Origin: Bryobacteraceae bacterium
Lineage (GTDB): Bacteria > Acidobacteriota > Terriglobia > Bryobacterales > Bryobacteraceae
Length of the DNA: 64,000 bases
Direction: 5' to 3'
Assembly: GCA_025980665.1 (NCBI GenBank)
Contig: JAICXC010000004.1
Location: 1 to 64,000 of the forward strand
Shown piece after piece: positions 28,547 to 36,858 of this stretch. Below the pieces are notes generated by a model, which searched no databases, was not told where the DNA came from, and saw only the letters and a program-made list of their open reading frames with translations. A program made the translations under genes and the position numbers. Numbering within the stretch: position 1 is the first letter of the stretch; the number at the start of each line of letters is the position of its first letter.

Positions 28547-28914
28547 AGAGCGACATTGAACGTAAGCGTGATGAGCTTGGTGCTAATCTGCACGAACTTG
28601 AGCACAAGGTGAAGCAAATCGGTGATTGGCGCCATCACTTTCAGAAGCATCCTGCGACGCTTCTGGGTGCTGCTTTCGGAGGGGGGGTGTTAGTGGCGAC
28701 GTTGTTGGGAAGATCCCGTCGCGACACGCCCACGTACACCGACCGCAGCCCACGCAAGCAGAAGGCTTTGGATACTTGGGATCACATAAAAGACGCGTTA
28801 GTGGGAGTAGCTGCGACGCGGGTGACGGATTTCGTTGGAGAATTGGTGCCGGGTTTCGCAGAAGAGTTCCGCGCTAGGACGCGGTCAAGTGAATCATCTA
28901 CAGCGGTGCACTGA
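28522..28914 (+). CDS. DUF3618 family protein
   Basis: 130 residues, its start lying 25 bases inside the end of the holin-X gene in another frame. It opens with the DUF3618 signature IESDIERKRDELGANLHELE and has a short membrane segment (LLGAAFGGGVLVATLLG) and a basic C-terminus. DUF3618 genes regularly follow holin-X family genes. The role is unknown, with an envelope or stress link suggested by the operon. Confidence 0.82.
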   Translation: MDKTTNQIESDIERKRDELGANLHELEHKVKQIGDWRHHFQKHPATLLGAAFGGGVLVATLLGRSRRDTPTYTDRSPRKQKALDTWDHIKDALVGVAATRVTDFVGELVPGFAEEFRARTRSSESSTAVH

Positions 28915-28991
28915 TCAGGCAAAAACGGATAAGGGCCGGCCGGGCAGACAGGCAAGGGTAGGGCGACAGCGCTGGCTCAGTCCCAAGAAGT

Positions 28992-29729
28992 CTATCGAGT
29001 AATGGAGAACGGTCTTATAAGGGCAAGCATGCCCGACAGTCCCAACGCAGTGAGAATCCATGACCCGGGCTCAGGCACGGAAGGCCCCGGAGCGTTGACG
29101 ATCACAACTGGTGTTCCATTGGCATCGAATAATTGAAGCCGCACAATTGCATCGCTAGATCCTCCGTCATACACATGTTGATAATCCCGCTTTTGCCCAT
29201 ACGCGGCGACGGATAATCCAATTTCAAACGGGACTCCCAACTCAAACGGTACGAGCGATCCACTCTGATGGCACAACACGACCTGGCAGGAAGCCAAGCC
29301 GCTAATGAAGCTCGATTCGAAAGACCCGCCATCAGCGCCGTGGTCACCATCTGAGTACACCACAAACGTAGCAAAACCCTGGCGTTCCGGTCCGTCTGTA
29401 GCAGCGAAGAAATCGAGATTCACGGCGGCGATCGCCGAAGACCCAAGAGTTAAAATGGTGGGCCCCGGTAAAATTGTCCCGGCTGCGGCCTCTGCGTTTG
29501 CTTCGATGTTCAAACCATTCGGGGTATTTAGCCCAAGGATCGATATCGCACCGCTGGCGTCGACTTTCTCGGTTCCATATACCGCGCCGGCCATACCCAT
29601 ACAGTCAACTGGCTGACCCGCAACCGTGCAAGCCGTGGAAATAACTGGGGCTGGAGCAGGTTCCGTGAGAGTGCTGGCGAGGGCCGCAGGGACCAGCATC
29701 CATAGGAAGCTGGTTTTTAGGTTAATCAT
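28992..29729 (-). CDS. PEP-CTERM sorting-domain protein
   Basis: 245 residues from the ATG at 29729 (MINLKTSFLWMLVPAALAS signal); an upstream ATG at 29777 in the same frame would only add residues before the signal. A Ser/Gly-rich secreted body is followed by VPEPGSWILTALGLSGMLALIR, the PEP-CTERM signal: PEP motif, hydrophobic helix and basic tail. Such proteins are processed by an exosortase (not in this window) and surface-exposed with exopolysaccharide. The body function is unknown. Confidence 0.88.
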   Translation of the reverse strand: MINLKTSFLWMLVPAALASTLTEPAPAPVISTACTVAGQPVDCMGMAGAVYGTEKVDASGAISILGLNTPNGLNIEANAEAAAGTILPGPTILTLGSSAIAAVNLDFFAATDGPERQGFATFVVYSDGDHGADGGSFESSFISGLASCQVVLCHQSGSLVPFELGVPFEIGLSVAAYGQKRDYQHVYDGGSSDAIVRLQLFDANGTPVVIVNAPGPSVPEPGSWILTALGLSGMLALIRPFSITR

Positions 29730-30137
29730 TGTGGAACAACCCGTCCATATCGTATTCCACTTGCGGTCCAACTTCAAGGTAATTGCGAGTGCCAGACGGG
29801 ACTATATCAACCCTGCCTATGTCTTAGCGCTTTGTTTGTGCGGAGCAAGGAATGTCGCGGCGAGTGCCCGAGGCGAGGCCGCTATGGCCCCTGACTTGCA
29901 TACCCTGAGGCGGAGCAAATGGCACTCACAGAACAACGATTGGAAACCAAGTTATACCCGTTACTGGCGGCGGAACATGAAAGGCTGCATCTCGTTGCCG
30001 CGTGGCCTCACAGCGCTTATAAAGACGCCGTGATGAAGGCCATCAAATCTTCCATCCAGAGCTTGACGGCCGGAACGCCCACTTCATTCTCATGCATGGT
30101 CTGTCTCAAATCGGCCACACTTACAGCGATTCCTTCA

Positions 30138-30300
30138 TTATCGCGGCTGGAAGTTCGCACCGAAATGAGTAAGGCAGCCTGACCGCCGGTCCATCTGACC
30201 TGCCTCGATTATTTCAGCAGTCGTAACTGAGGATTTCAAGGTCTTGGCGAACTCATTTGGCTTCAGTAACCCAGGCTGCTGTGGGGTCGTTCGCGATTGC
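30138..30300 (-). pseudogene. IS3-family transposase C-terminal relic, copy 1
   Basis: On the minus strand the translation reads NRERPHSSLGY, then a stop in that frame; a +1 shift continues with LKPNEFAKT and about 35 further residues ending FQPR and TAA at 30140-30138. RPHSSLGY...P.EFA is the end signature of IS3-family OrfB integrases. A single lost base explains the shift. No upstream catalytic part is present. Confidence 0.75.
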
Positions 30301-30350
30301 ACTCATCCCGCTAGGCTGTGATCTTGGCCCTGACCTGCCCCCAGAATCCG

Positions 30351-30563
30351 TCATTCGAGCATACGACGCTTACTTCGATTTGCTCCCTGTTTTAGCGGGG
30401 GTGGGGGTGTGGGGCAAGGGGTCGGCGTTTTGAGAGCCCTTGCCCCGCCCCCAGCACTGGGTTGGCCAGCAGCGCGGCTAAGCGCTGCGAACTCCAGTGG
30501 TGTTCGATAACCAAGGCTGCTGTGCGGCCGGTCCGTATTGTAAACGGCCACACGCGAAAGCCG
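30351..30563 (-). pseudogene. IS3-family transposase C-terminal relic, copy 2
   Basis: The minus frame reads VYNTDRPHSSLGYRTPLEFAALSRAAG, the C-terminal end of an IS3-family OrfB, then runs into unrelated Pro-rich sequence to a stop at 30351. Upstream there is no DDE core. It lies about 160 bases from copy 1 and differs from it in detail, so it may come from a second element. Confidence 0.7.
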
Positions 30564-30773
30564 TTCTATTTCAGAAGCCCCGCGAACTTTTCGATGAGCA
30601 GAGGAAATGCGACAACTGCGGCGGAGATTCCTCTCTGATATACAACGAGAAAGCTCCAGCACCGGTAGAGATTCAGATGCCATACTTCAACGGTGCGGCC
30701 TGCACGGCGGGAAGCAATCGATAGCGGTTTTCTCAAGACAGAATTTCAGACACTACCTGAGGCTGACCATAAC

Positions 30774-31475
30774 TCATCCCAGATGGGTAACTACCATGAT
30801 CCGATGCCATTCGGCGGGCGAAGTCCGCGGACCCGCGTGAATGTATAGCCATCGCCGCAAAGCGCGCGGTAATCGTCCCCACCGCCATCCACCCACGAGC
30901 TGGTAGGTCAATGGGCTGCCGCACGGCAATACCAGAGTTTGACCATAAGGTTCGCAAAAGGCTCGCACCTCATCAATTTCAAAAAAGCGCAGATTGTATA
31001 AATCATCGGAGGTTGCGCGTTCACGGAAGTCATCTTTATACTTTTGATTGTGTGCGCAATGAACCGTAGCTACCATGTACTTGCGCGTGATCCGAGCTTG
31101 CTCGGCCGCCATCTTTCGGATGTCTTCGTCCTTTGAGAAGAGGACCCAAAGGCCGTTGTGATAAGTAATGTCGAACGCGTCGGGCTGCAACCCCGTTTGA
31201 AATGCATCTAGCGTGATAATCTCCATTGCAGCCTTGTGCGTTTCTCGCGCGCGGGCGGCCGCTTCCGGCAGATAGTCGCTACCGGTGACTGTTCGCCCCG
31301 TTCCGGCCAAGTAAGCGGAATCGCGCATAGTTCCGCCGGCCATCTCCAAAATGCTCCATGATTTGTTCGGGAATAGGAGTTCGAGACAAGGACCTTGGTG
31401 CGGTGGGGTCGACAGGTATGAGGACCAATGCTGTTCCCAACTGTCCTTCCAGAAATCATTAGTTTTTTCAACCAC
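30774..31475 (-). CDS. Class I SAM-dependent methyltransferase
   Basis: 233 residues from a GTG at 31475, with GAGGAG upstream. Residues about 40-60 hold the SAM-binding start SILEMAGGTMRDSAYLA; a GSDYLPEA acidic loop and a DITYHNGLWVLF motif follow. The fold is that of small-molecule or lipid-modifying methyltransferases; no substrate signature was recognised. The stop at 30774 is isolated by the IS relics downstream. The upstream ATP-grasp gene (74 bases away on the same strand) probably precedes it in a two-gene operon. Confidence 0.85.
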   Translation of the reverse strand: MVEKTNDFWKDSWEQHWSSYLSTPPHQGPCLELLFPNKSWSILEMAGGTMRDSAYLAGTGRTVTGSDYLPEAAARARETHKAAMEIITLDAFQTGLQPDAFDITYHNGLWVLFSKDEDIRKMAAEQARITRKYMVATVHCAHNQKYKDDFRERATSDDLYNLRFFEIDEVRAFCEPYGQTLVLPCGSPLTYQLVGGWRWGRLPRALRRWLYIHAGPRTSPAEWHRIMVVTHLG

Positions 31476-31549
31476 CGGAGTCTCCTCGCTTAGGTTTGGA
31501 TCTGAAGCGCCGCTGTATTCAAACTCTAGCCGGTTCGACTTTATCGCTG

Positions 31550-32761
31550 CTACTTAAGCCCGCACAATCGGCGAATTCTCGCCATCGCATTCTTAAGCAT
31601 ACCTTGTATGGCTGGCCGTGAGGAAACATAAAACGGCTTCGGATCATCCCCCGCGAAGGTGGCGTAGGAACGCGCAGAGATCCATGACCTGAGCCATGCG
31701 TAAAGCGACAGTTGTCCCTTTTTATGAGCCAGTCGGCATGACTGATAGTCGGCAACCCAGTCCAGCCATATAAACCCATTTCGAGAGGGGAAAACCGGAT
31801 CCGGAGCGCGATCAGTCAAGTCATTGTATTGAATCTTAGCAAAATTCACTCCGGCGTCGGACGCAAGCTGTGCCTGCAGCCATAAGCGGGGATTTAGTTC
31901 AATCAGTCTGCGGATGCCGTCTCGGCTATCACGTTTAAACTCCAGCTCCGCAATCCCATGATAATTCATGGCATTAACAAACCGCATACTCATGTCGACC
32001 AATTCTTCATCATTGCAGCTTTCCATCAAGGTTCCTACGCCGGCATCCTCGCCGGATTGCCTGATTTTCCGGGCGACAAAGTGCCCGAGGCATCTTCCGT
32101 CTTTGGTTCTGTACAGGGCAACTGAATGCATGTCCGTTGGCGGTCCCACTATATAGCTCTGGATCATCGTTTCTAAACCGGTCGGAAGAATCTCTAAGTA
32201 TGTCGCAAGAAGGTCCGATGAGTTTTCGATCAAAAAGCCTTTACCAAGAAAGTGCCGGCGCCACGTATGGCCGACAATAGGTTTTATGAAAACTGGATAG
32301 ACAATCGAATTCATAACTTCTCTAACGTCGTTAAAAGTGGCGGGATAAACCGTTCGCGGAAACGGAATCCCCGCGGCCGCCGCAAGCTCGTACTGCTTGC
32401 GTTTGTCAATGGCTGCGGCCGAAAGCGATGCTGGCGGCAAAGCTAGCCGGTATAAAGGAGAAAGAGCGTCACGATTTTTGGAGACGAATTCGAAGAATGC
32501 GTCAGATGCCGGGTAGACTACGGGCGATTCAGCGAACCTCGTTCTATATTCGAGTAGAGTTTGCAAGAGCTCCGAATCCTCATTCAGGGGATCGGGGCAT
32601 ATAGTGGTTGCAACCGCGTAACGCGAAGCGAGACCCGGACCATACGTATGATCCATGGCATGGACCTCAACCCCGGCTCGTCCCAGCCCTCGGATAGCCG
32701 CAAGGCCAGCATAGCCGGCGTTGAGAACTAACGCTGCAGGACCCTTTGAGAATTTCCTCAT
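31550..32761 (-). CDS. ATP-grasp ligase, carboxylate-amine type
   Basis: 403 residues. The N-terminal Rossmann-like part (VLNAGYAGLAAIRGLGRAGVEV) and the ATP-grasp core with KPIVGHTW, FVARKIRQSGEDAGVG and ELNPRLWLQ match the ATP-grasp superfamily, which forms amide or ester bonds through an acyl-phosphate. It resembles D-aspartate-ligase/carbamoyl-phosphate-synthase-like enzymes used on peptides or cell-wall precursors. The paired methyltransferase suggests a small-molecule pathway; no other biosynthetic genes flank it. The start ATG has no strong binding site. Confidence 0.8.
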   Translation of the reverse strand: MRKFSKGPAALVLNAGYAGLAAIRGLGRAGVEVHAMDHTYGPGLASRYAVATTICPDPLNEDSELLQTLLEYRTRFAESPVVYPASDAFFEFVSKNRDALSPLYRLALPPASLSAAAIDKRKQYELAAAAGIPFPRTVYPATFNDVREVMNSIVYPVFIKPIVGHTWRRHFLGKGFLIENSSDLLATYLEILPTGLETMIQSYIVGPPTDMHSVALYRTKDGRCLGHFVARKIRQSGEDAGVGTLMESCNDEELVDMSMRFVNAMNYHGIAELEFKRDSRDGIRRLIELNPRLWLQAQLASDAGVNFAKIQYNDLTDRAPDPVFPSRNGFIWLDWVADYQSCRLAHKKGQLSLYAWLRSWISARSYATFAGDDPKPFYVSSRPAIQGMLKNAMARIRRLCGLK

Positions 32762-33158
32762 TACTCAGCCGCTAAAGCCGCGTCGCCGTTCTGCAATTTT
32801 CCCGACTGTTCGAGCAAATCGCATACGTCTATCAAATCGCATACGTCTATTATGACTGGCGGCTCGCGAGAACGGGTTACATCGCCCCTGTGCCGGGTAT
32901 CGCCGACGCTCACCGTTGACACAAATCTTACTGTCAGGGACTTTACCAGGCATGCCTCCCCAGTTAAACCCGATCAAAAAGACATTCCGCTTCAGCGTAT
33001 GTGGTTTACCACCATCGCGGCGGTTGCCCTTCTGCTGATCGCTTGCGCCATAGTTCTATTCTTCTTTTACAGAACTGTTCCGCCTCCGACTCACTAGTTG
33101 GTGACGCAACCAAGGACTATGTATGCATGCAACTACCTCTTAGCCCTCGCTGCGCCGG
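32762..33158. other. Upstream region with an 18-base duplication and a possible tiny membrane peptide
   Basis: Carries the duplication at 32815-32850. A plus-strand frame ending at 33097 includes a 32-residue possible peptide from 32999 (MWFTTIAAVALLLIACAIV...) with one hydrophobic helix; support is weak. No other gene was recognised. Confidence 0.3.
32815..32850. repeat. Perfect 18-base tandem duplication
   Basis: The unit CAAATCGCATACGTCTAT occurs twice in a row (32815-32832 and 32833-32850). It lies 54 bases upstream of the ATP-grasp start, in its promoter region. Confidence 0.9.
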
Positions 33159-33407
33159 TTAAGGAGTTAAGCAAGGGCCAACCACGAGACGTTTTGCATA
33201 AAGCCGACGCCGCGTCGCACGCTGCGGAAAGGTACGAACAAAATCACGCAGGGCCTCTCGGTACGTCCTTGCGGCCCTCTCCACATCTGCATTCAGTTCG
33301 AATCCGGTCTGTTCAGCGCGTGACGCTAAGCGTAGGGCGTGGTGGTAGTCATTGCGAGCAGCGATCAGTCTAGCATTCAATACTGCTCGGGATGGCAGAG
33401 ATCTCAT
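33159..33407 (-). CDS. Small helical protein, N-terminally truncated relative of the 60129 gene
   Basis: 82 residues. The body reads LNARLIAARNDYHHAL...YREALRDFV, closely matching the C-terminal two-helix part of the 104-residue protein at 60129-60443 (LNARLNAARDEYRRAM...FREALREFV). The N-terminal CxxC/CxxC domain of that protein is missing here; instead the DNA immediately upstream is a 14-base tandem repeat with stops in frame. The gene is either a shortened paralogue or a decayed one. Function unknown. Confidence 0.5.
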   Translation of the reverse strand: MRSLPSRAVLNARLIAARNDYHHALRLASRAEQTGFELNADVERAARTYREALRDFVRTFPQRATRRRLYAKRLVVGPCLTP

Positions 33408-33490
33408 AGTGCACTCTCAGAAGCGCACTCTCAGAAGCGCACTCTCAGAAGCGCACTCTCAGAAGCGCACTCTCAGAAGCGCACTCTCAG
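33407..33490. repeat. Tandem array of a 14-base unit, about six copies
   Basis: Five perfect copies of AAGCGCACTCTCAG (33421-33490) preceded by one copy with two mismatches (33407-33420), without spacers. It starts exactly at the 5' end of the small minus-strand gene at 33159-33407. Confidence 0.95.
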
Positions 33491-33655
33491 AAGAGTATCA
33501 CCGAAGGAGAGAAAATAACATTGGGGAGTTCCCTAGTTACAGCAGCCGCGCCAGAATTAGTCGGCGATGCCAGTTGATATGACACAACAGGGCGGGCCGG
33601 AGCGCGAAATGTCCAACCTAGCCACTTGGCTGAGCATAACCGCTGTCGTCAGTGC

Positions 33656-33919
33656 TTACGCCCTTGCGCTTTTCTCAAAGCGGAAACCCTCTGTGCCGGG
33701 ATCTTTTATTTCTGTCCCCCGCACGGTTAAATCGAAAGCAAATACAGTCACAACGCGGCCTTCCGAGATAACGTCTACGAGGCGGTCGCCATCGCCGGTC
33801 GGCCCAGCCACGACCTTAACAACAGCACCTCTGGGCAGAGTTATCGCGACTCGCCTGCCATCAACAACGTCGAGCGCAAGAGTGGGATTCTCCAGCTTGA
33901 ATCTTCTGCCAGCTAACAA
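33656..33919 (-). CDS. Hypothetical small beta-rich protein
   Basis: 87 residues from a TTG at 33919. The frame reads FKLENPTLALDVVDGRRVAITLPRGAVVKVV, with alternating strand-like residues, and ends with a Lys/Arg tail. Similar short proteins are common, to my memory, in Acidobacteria. An overlapping plus-strand frame (33567-34013) is Ser/Thr/Pro-rich, as antisense frames tend to be, so I prefer this strand. No function is known. Confidence 0.4.
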   Translation of the reverse strand: MLAGRRFKLENPTLALDVVDGRRVAITLPRGAVVKVVAGPTGDGDRLVDVISEGRVVTVFAFDLTVRGTEIKDPGTEGFRFEKSARA

Positions 33920-34014
33920 CGGCCTTTATCGTAGGGCTGAAATGCTGGCTTGGCAACTAGTGATTGCCCTAGTGGGCACAAACCTGCTCGAAGTCCAAGT
34001 CAACGCGGTGTAAT

Positions 34015-34203
34015 ATGCAACGACCCGACGACTCTGATGAGGCCGAAGAACTAGACAACCTATTGTCCGATCAGTACATAGCTCTTGGTAAAGTACGAGC
34101 ACTCATGGATGGGTTCGCTTCTGTTTGCGAGGCCGAGAAGCAGCTTTTGCAGGATCATCTTGAAGTTAGTGCAATTCCATCCGAGCCAGAAGAAACATCT
34201 TGA
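34015..34203 (+). CDS. Hypothetical small acidic protein
   Basis: 62 residues, strongly acidic at both ends (DDSDEAEELDNLL... and SEPEETS), with a helical middle. It starts with ATG at 34015 after GGTGTAAT. No family was recognised and coding is not certain. Confidence 0.35.
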   Translation: MQRPDDSDEAEELDNLLSDQYIALGKVRALMDGFASVCEAEKQLLQDHLEVSAIPSEPEETS

Positions 34204-34360
34204 CCGCGTTCAGCTCCTAAACAGTTCCCGCGCGGGGAGATCTTGAAAGAGGCCGGTTAAGTACTGCGGATAATCGCGCCTCAGATAAGCGGAAATAGAA
34301 ACACGTCTCGCAGCATCCAAAAGGCGGGCCCAAATTTCCCCATCCAGGAGGTACAGCATC

Positions 34361-34963
34361 ATGCCCGAACTGAATATCGACCGAAGGCGTCCTGAGGAAT
34401 CGCGCGATGAAGGATCGCGTCAGGGCTTGTTGAACAGAAATGAAGAGTATCGCTCCCAGCCGCCGTGGAGCGCGTTATCGATGAGTCCGTTTTCGCTGCT
34501 GCGCCGCATGTCCGAGGACATGGACCGGATGTTCTCCGGTGCCACGGCGTCCGGCGATGGCTCATCGTGGGTGCCGGCCGTGGAAGTGACCGAACGCGGC
34601 AACACCTTGGTGGTCCGGGCAGACTTGCCTGGGATCAATGCGAACGACGTGAAAGTTGAAGTCACGCCCGAAGGATTGACGATCCAAGGAGAACGAAAAC
34701 GAGAGCATGAAGAACGCGGCGCGTGGGGATACCGCTCGGAACGGACCTACGGTAGTTTCTATCGGACGATTCCTCTGCCGGAAGGCGCGAGCATCGACAC
34801 GGCGAAGGCGGAATTCAAAGACGGAGTGCTCGAAGTCACGGTGCCCGTGCCCGAGCAGCAAAACCGGCGGCGGCAGATTCCGATCACCGGCGCATCAAGC
34901 GAACGCAAACCTGTAGAAGGCGAGAGTGCCGGGCAGAAACAGCAGGAATCCAAAGCGCGATAA
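34361..34963 (+). CDS. Hsp20/alpha-crystallin small heat-shock protein
   Basis: 200 residues from ATG 34361, preceded by CAGGAGGTACAGC. The alpha-crystallin domain spans about residues 65-175, with VEVTERGNTLVVRADLPGI and a GVLEVTVPVP strand near its end; the C-terminal IPI anchor is present (RRQIPITG). Long polar ends (RRPEESRDEGSR, KPVEGESAGQKQQESKAR) are typical. It holds unfolding proteins during heat stress. No neighbouring chaperone genes are seen. Confidence 0.94.
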   Translation: MPELNIDRRRPEESRDEGSRQGLLNRNEEYRSQPPWSALSMSPFSLLRRMSEDMDRMFSGATASGDGSSWVPAVEVTERGNTLVVRADLPGINANDVKVEVTPEGLTIQGERKREHEERGAWGYRSERTYGSFYRTIPLPEGASIDTAKAEFKDGVLEVTVPVPEQQNRRRQIPITGASSERKPVEGESAGQKQQESKAR

Positions 34964-35473
34964 GAGACAGATTACCGCCTTTGCGGGGTTTGCCTCCCAT
35001 CTGTCAGGTTGTGAGTGCGACAGCGAGGGTCGATTACGACCACGCGGCCGATTTCGGCCGTTACAAGGCGTACCAAGAGTGCGATTGGGGCGCGCTGCGA
35101 GCAAGCCAAGAGGTGCGGCCGCAATAGGCGATCGTTCGCAGCGTGAAGTCGACATCGCCACGCACAAGGCTGGCGTGCCTGCAGGCACATCGGCTGCCAT
35201 GTTCTGGAGTCTCCTCAAAGACGCTCCGAATCTTGTCTCTTGTCATGTTGTGCGAATCTCTCAAAGAGTTTGGTGGAGAACGTGAAGCCCGGCGGCACAC
35301 CGCAGCGTTTGTGCTTCCAAAAATGGAACTCCTGCGCTTGCTGAATCCTTAAATCCAGAGGGCGAACGACAGCGAAAGAGAACGTTTTTTAGAAACAACC
35401 ATACGGCATAGGGCTCAAATGACGTGAATGGGTCCCATGACGTCTAGAACCTGGCACCCTTCAGGAGAAGAAC
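34964..35473. other. Gap with a DUF4136 relic
   Basis: About 500 bases without a trusted gene except the decayed fragment listed next. No repeat or hairpin stood out. Confidence 0.5.
35011..35127 (+). pseudogene. DUF4136-like lipoprotein fragment
   Basis: 39 codons from GTG 35011 to TAG 35127 include VDYDHAADFGRYKAYQ, the typical DUF4136 opening after a lipoprotein signal (vDyDp.adFs.YktY.W). The gene stops soon after, and the rest of the usual 180 residues is missing; the signal peptide cannot be found upstream. It is probably a decayed gene. Confidence 0.45.
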
Positions 35474-36235
35474 ATGCAGTACAAAGCTTTCCTTTTGACG
35501 ACGGCTCTCGGTCTCGTTTTTACCCACCCTTCCTTTGCACAAGGACCTGTCGGTGACGAGGTTATCGTCACTTTCGACCAGACGGTGCAGGTCGGCTCTC
35601 ACAGTCTTCCAGCCGGCAAGTATACGATTAAGCAAGTGACCAGCGCTAGCAATCCGCGTGTGCTGGAATTCACTTCTGACAATGGCACGAAACTGGACGC
35701 GACCATCGCTGCTGTGCCGATCCTTCAAAATACGCCTCCCTCAAAGACACGGGTCATCCTCGACAATGAGGGCGGGGCACTTCGGGTATCGCGGATCTGG
35801 GTGCAGGGAAAAAGTTACGGATATGAATTCCCGGGCAACGGCAATGCCAGCGCGGCCGCCGTTAATGGGGTTGCTCTCCAGGGAACGTATGTGGCCCAAA
35901 CTGCTCCGCCCGCCGCACCTGCGGTAGCCCAGCAGAGGACGCCAGAGCCGGTGCCGGCACCGGCGCCCATTGCGCAATCAGCGCCACCGGCCAATAACGC
36001 TGTGGTCGCGCAGAATCGACCGGCGGAAACGCCCGCACCCCCGCCGCAGACTCAGACGACGCCGGCTCCGTCATCGCAATCATCGAATCAGAGTGCGGCA
36101 TCGTCCGATACCGCGCGGAATACCACGCGCGAAGTCCCTGCAACTGCGCTGGGGTGGATGCAGCTGGCGCTACTCGGCATGGCATTGGTTTCCGCGGGCG
36201 GATTTCTCTATTGGCGTGAACGTTCAAACCGATAG
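35474..36235 (+). CDS. Secreted protein with VPATA-type C-terminal sorting signal (sortase substrate candidate)
   Basis: 253 residues. Signal peptide residues 1-22 (ending PSFAQ); a compact N-terminal domain to about residue 140 with FDQTVQVGSHSLPAGKYTIK; a Pro/Ala/Gln-rich spacer (about 140-215); then EVPATALGW, a hydrophobic helix (MQLALLGMALVSAGGFLY) and the basic end WRERSNR. That end has the plan of a sortase signal: motif, helix and positive tail, with VPATA as a variant of LPxTG/LPxTA. ATG follows TTCAGGAGAAG. A class D-like sortase gene starts 32 bases later, which makes this its likely substrate (inference). Confidence 0.75.
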   Translation: MQYKAFLLTTALGLVFTHPSFAQGPVGDEVIVTFDQTVQVGSHSLPAGKYTIKQVTSASNPRVLEFTSDNGTKLDATIAAVPILQNTPPSKTRVILDNEGGALRVSRIWVQGKSYGYEFPGNGNASAAAVNGVALQGTYVAQTAPPAAPAVAQQRTPEPVPAPAPIAQSAPPANNAVVAQNRPAETPAPPPQTQTTPAPSSQSSNQSAASSDTARNTTREVPATALGWMQLALLGMALVSAGGFLYWRERSNR

Positions 36236-36267
36236 CAGGCAGGTTAGTAAAGGCCAATAAGAGTACG

Positions 36268-36807
36268 ATGCGACGTCTTGCTTTTGCGCTGATGGCCGTG
36301 GGGTGTGTAATTGCCCTCGCCGGTGGATCGTTGGGTCTGGCGGGTTGGACAGGCCAGCAGAGCGCAAAGGCTCTTTGGGCTGATGGAGTCACCGGATTTC
36401 ACGGCGCCACCGGCAAGTACACCCGACTTTCGTTCCCTGCGCACCACACCGACTTTATCGTACGGGACGGAGCGTCAGTCGAGAATCTAATGCTGGGTCC
36501 AGCCCGTTTGGAATGGTCTAGTATCCCGGGAGACAGAGGCAACTCCGTAATTGCCGCGCACCGCGACACCCATTTCCGAATTCTGAAAGATCTTAAGAAG
36601 GGCGAGGTCATTACGCTTGAGCGGCATGGTCAAGCATTCCAGTACCGGATCGTGACGCTCGAGATCGTGCGGCCCACGGACAACACCTTCTACCAGCCGA
36701 CTTCCAAGGCCGTGCTGACGCTGGTGACTTGCTATCCATTTTACTACCTCGGCCCTGCGCCGAAACGTTTTATCGTGCGAGCGGAATTGCTCGACGCAAC
36801 CAGCTAG
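36268..36807 (+). CDS. Class D-like sortase
   Basis: 179 residues, with an N-terminal membrane anchor (LAFALMAVGCVIALAGGSLGLAG) and the sortase fold. Visible catalytic elements are AAHRDTHF (His) and TLVTCYPF (Cys) with RFIVRAEL (Arg). The TCYPF spelling is typical of class D sortases from Gram-negative bacteria. The enzyme would cleave a sorting motif and join or release the substrate in the periplasm. It lies 32 bases after the VPATA protein gene. Confidence 0.88.
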   Translation: MRRLAFALMAVGCVIALAGGSLGLAGWTGQQSAKALWADGVTGFHGATGKYTRLSFPAHHTDFIVRDGASVENLMLGPARLEWSSIPGDRGNSVIAAHRDTHFRILKDLKKGEVITLERHGQAFQYRIVTLEIVRPTDNTFYQPTSKAVLTLVTCYPFYYLGPAPKRFIVRAELLDATS

Positions 36808-36858
36808 AAGCGGTTCTACATCGTGGTCATCAAGAGGGGAAATTCAGGAGGTCTAGTT

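Larger units (their letters stand above)
29730..30773. other. Gap of about 1 kb with IS3 relics
   Basis: Besides the two transposase relics listed separately, it contains a short plus-strand frame (29919-30182, 87 residues) that I do not trust, because its end lies over one relic. No tRNA or clear promoter was found. Confidence 0.5.

Noticed and set aside
33407-33490. CRISPR array
   Set aside because: The 14-base units are directly adjacent with no spacers, and no cas gene is near.
33567-34013. A 148-residue plus-strand protein
   Set aside because: Ser/Thr/Pro-rich low-quality sequence antisense to the better minus-strand candidate at 33656-33919.
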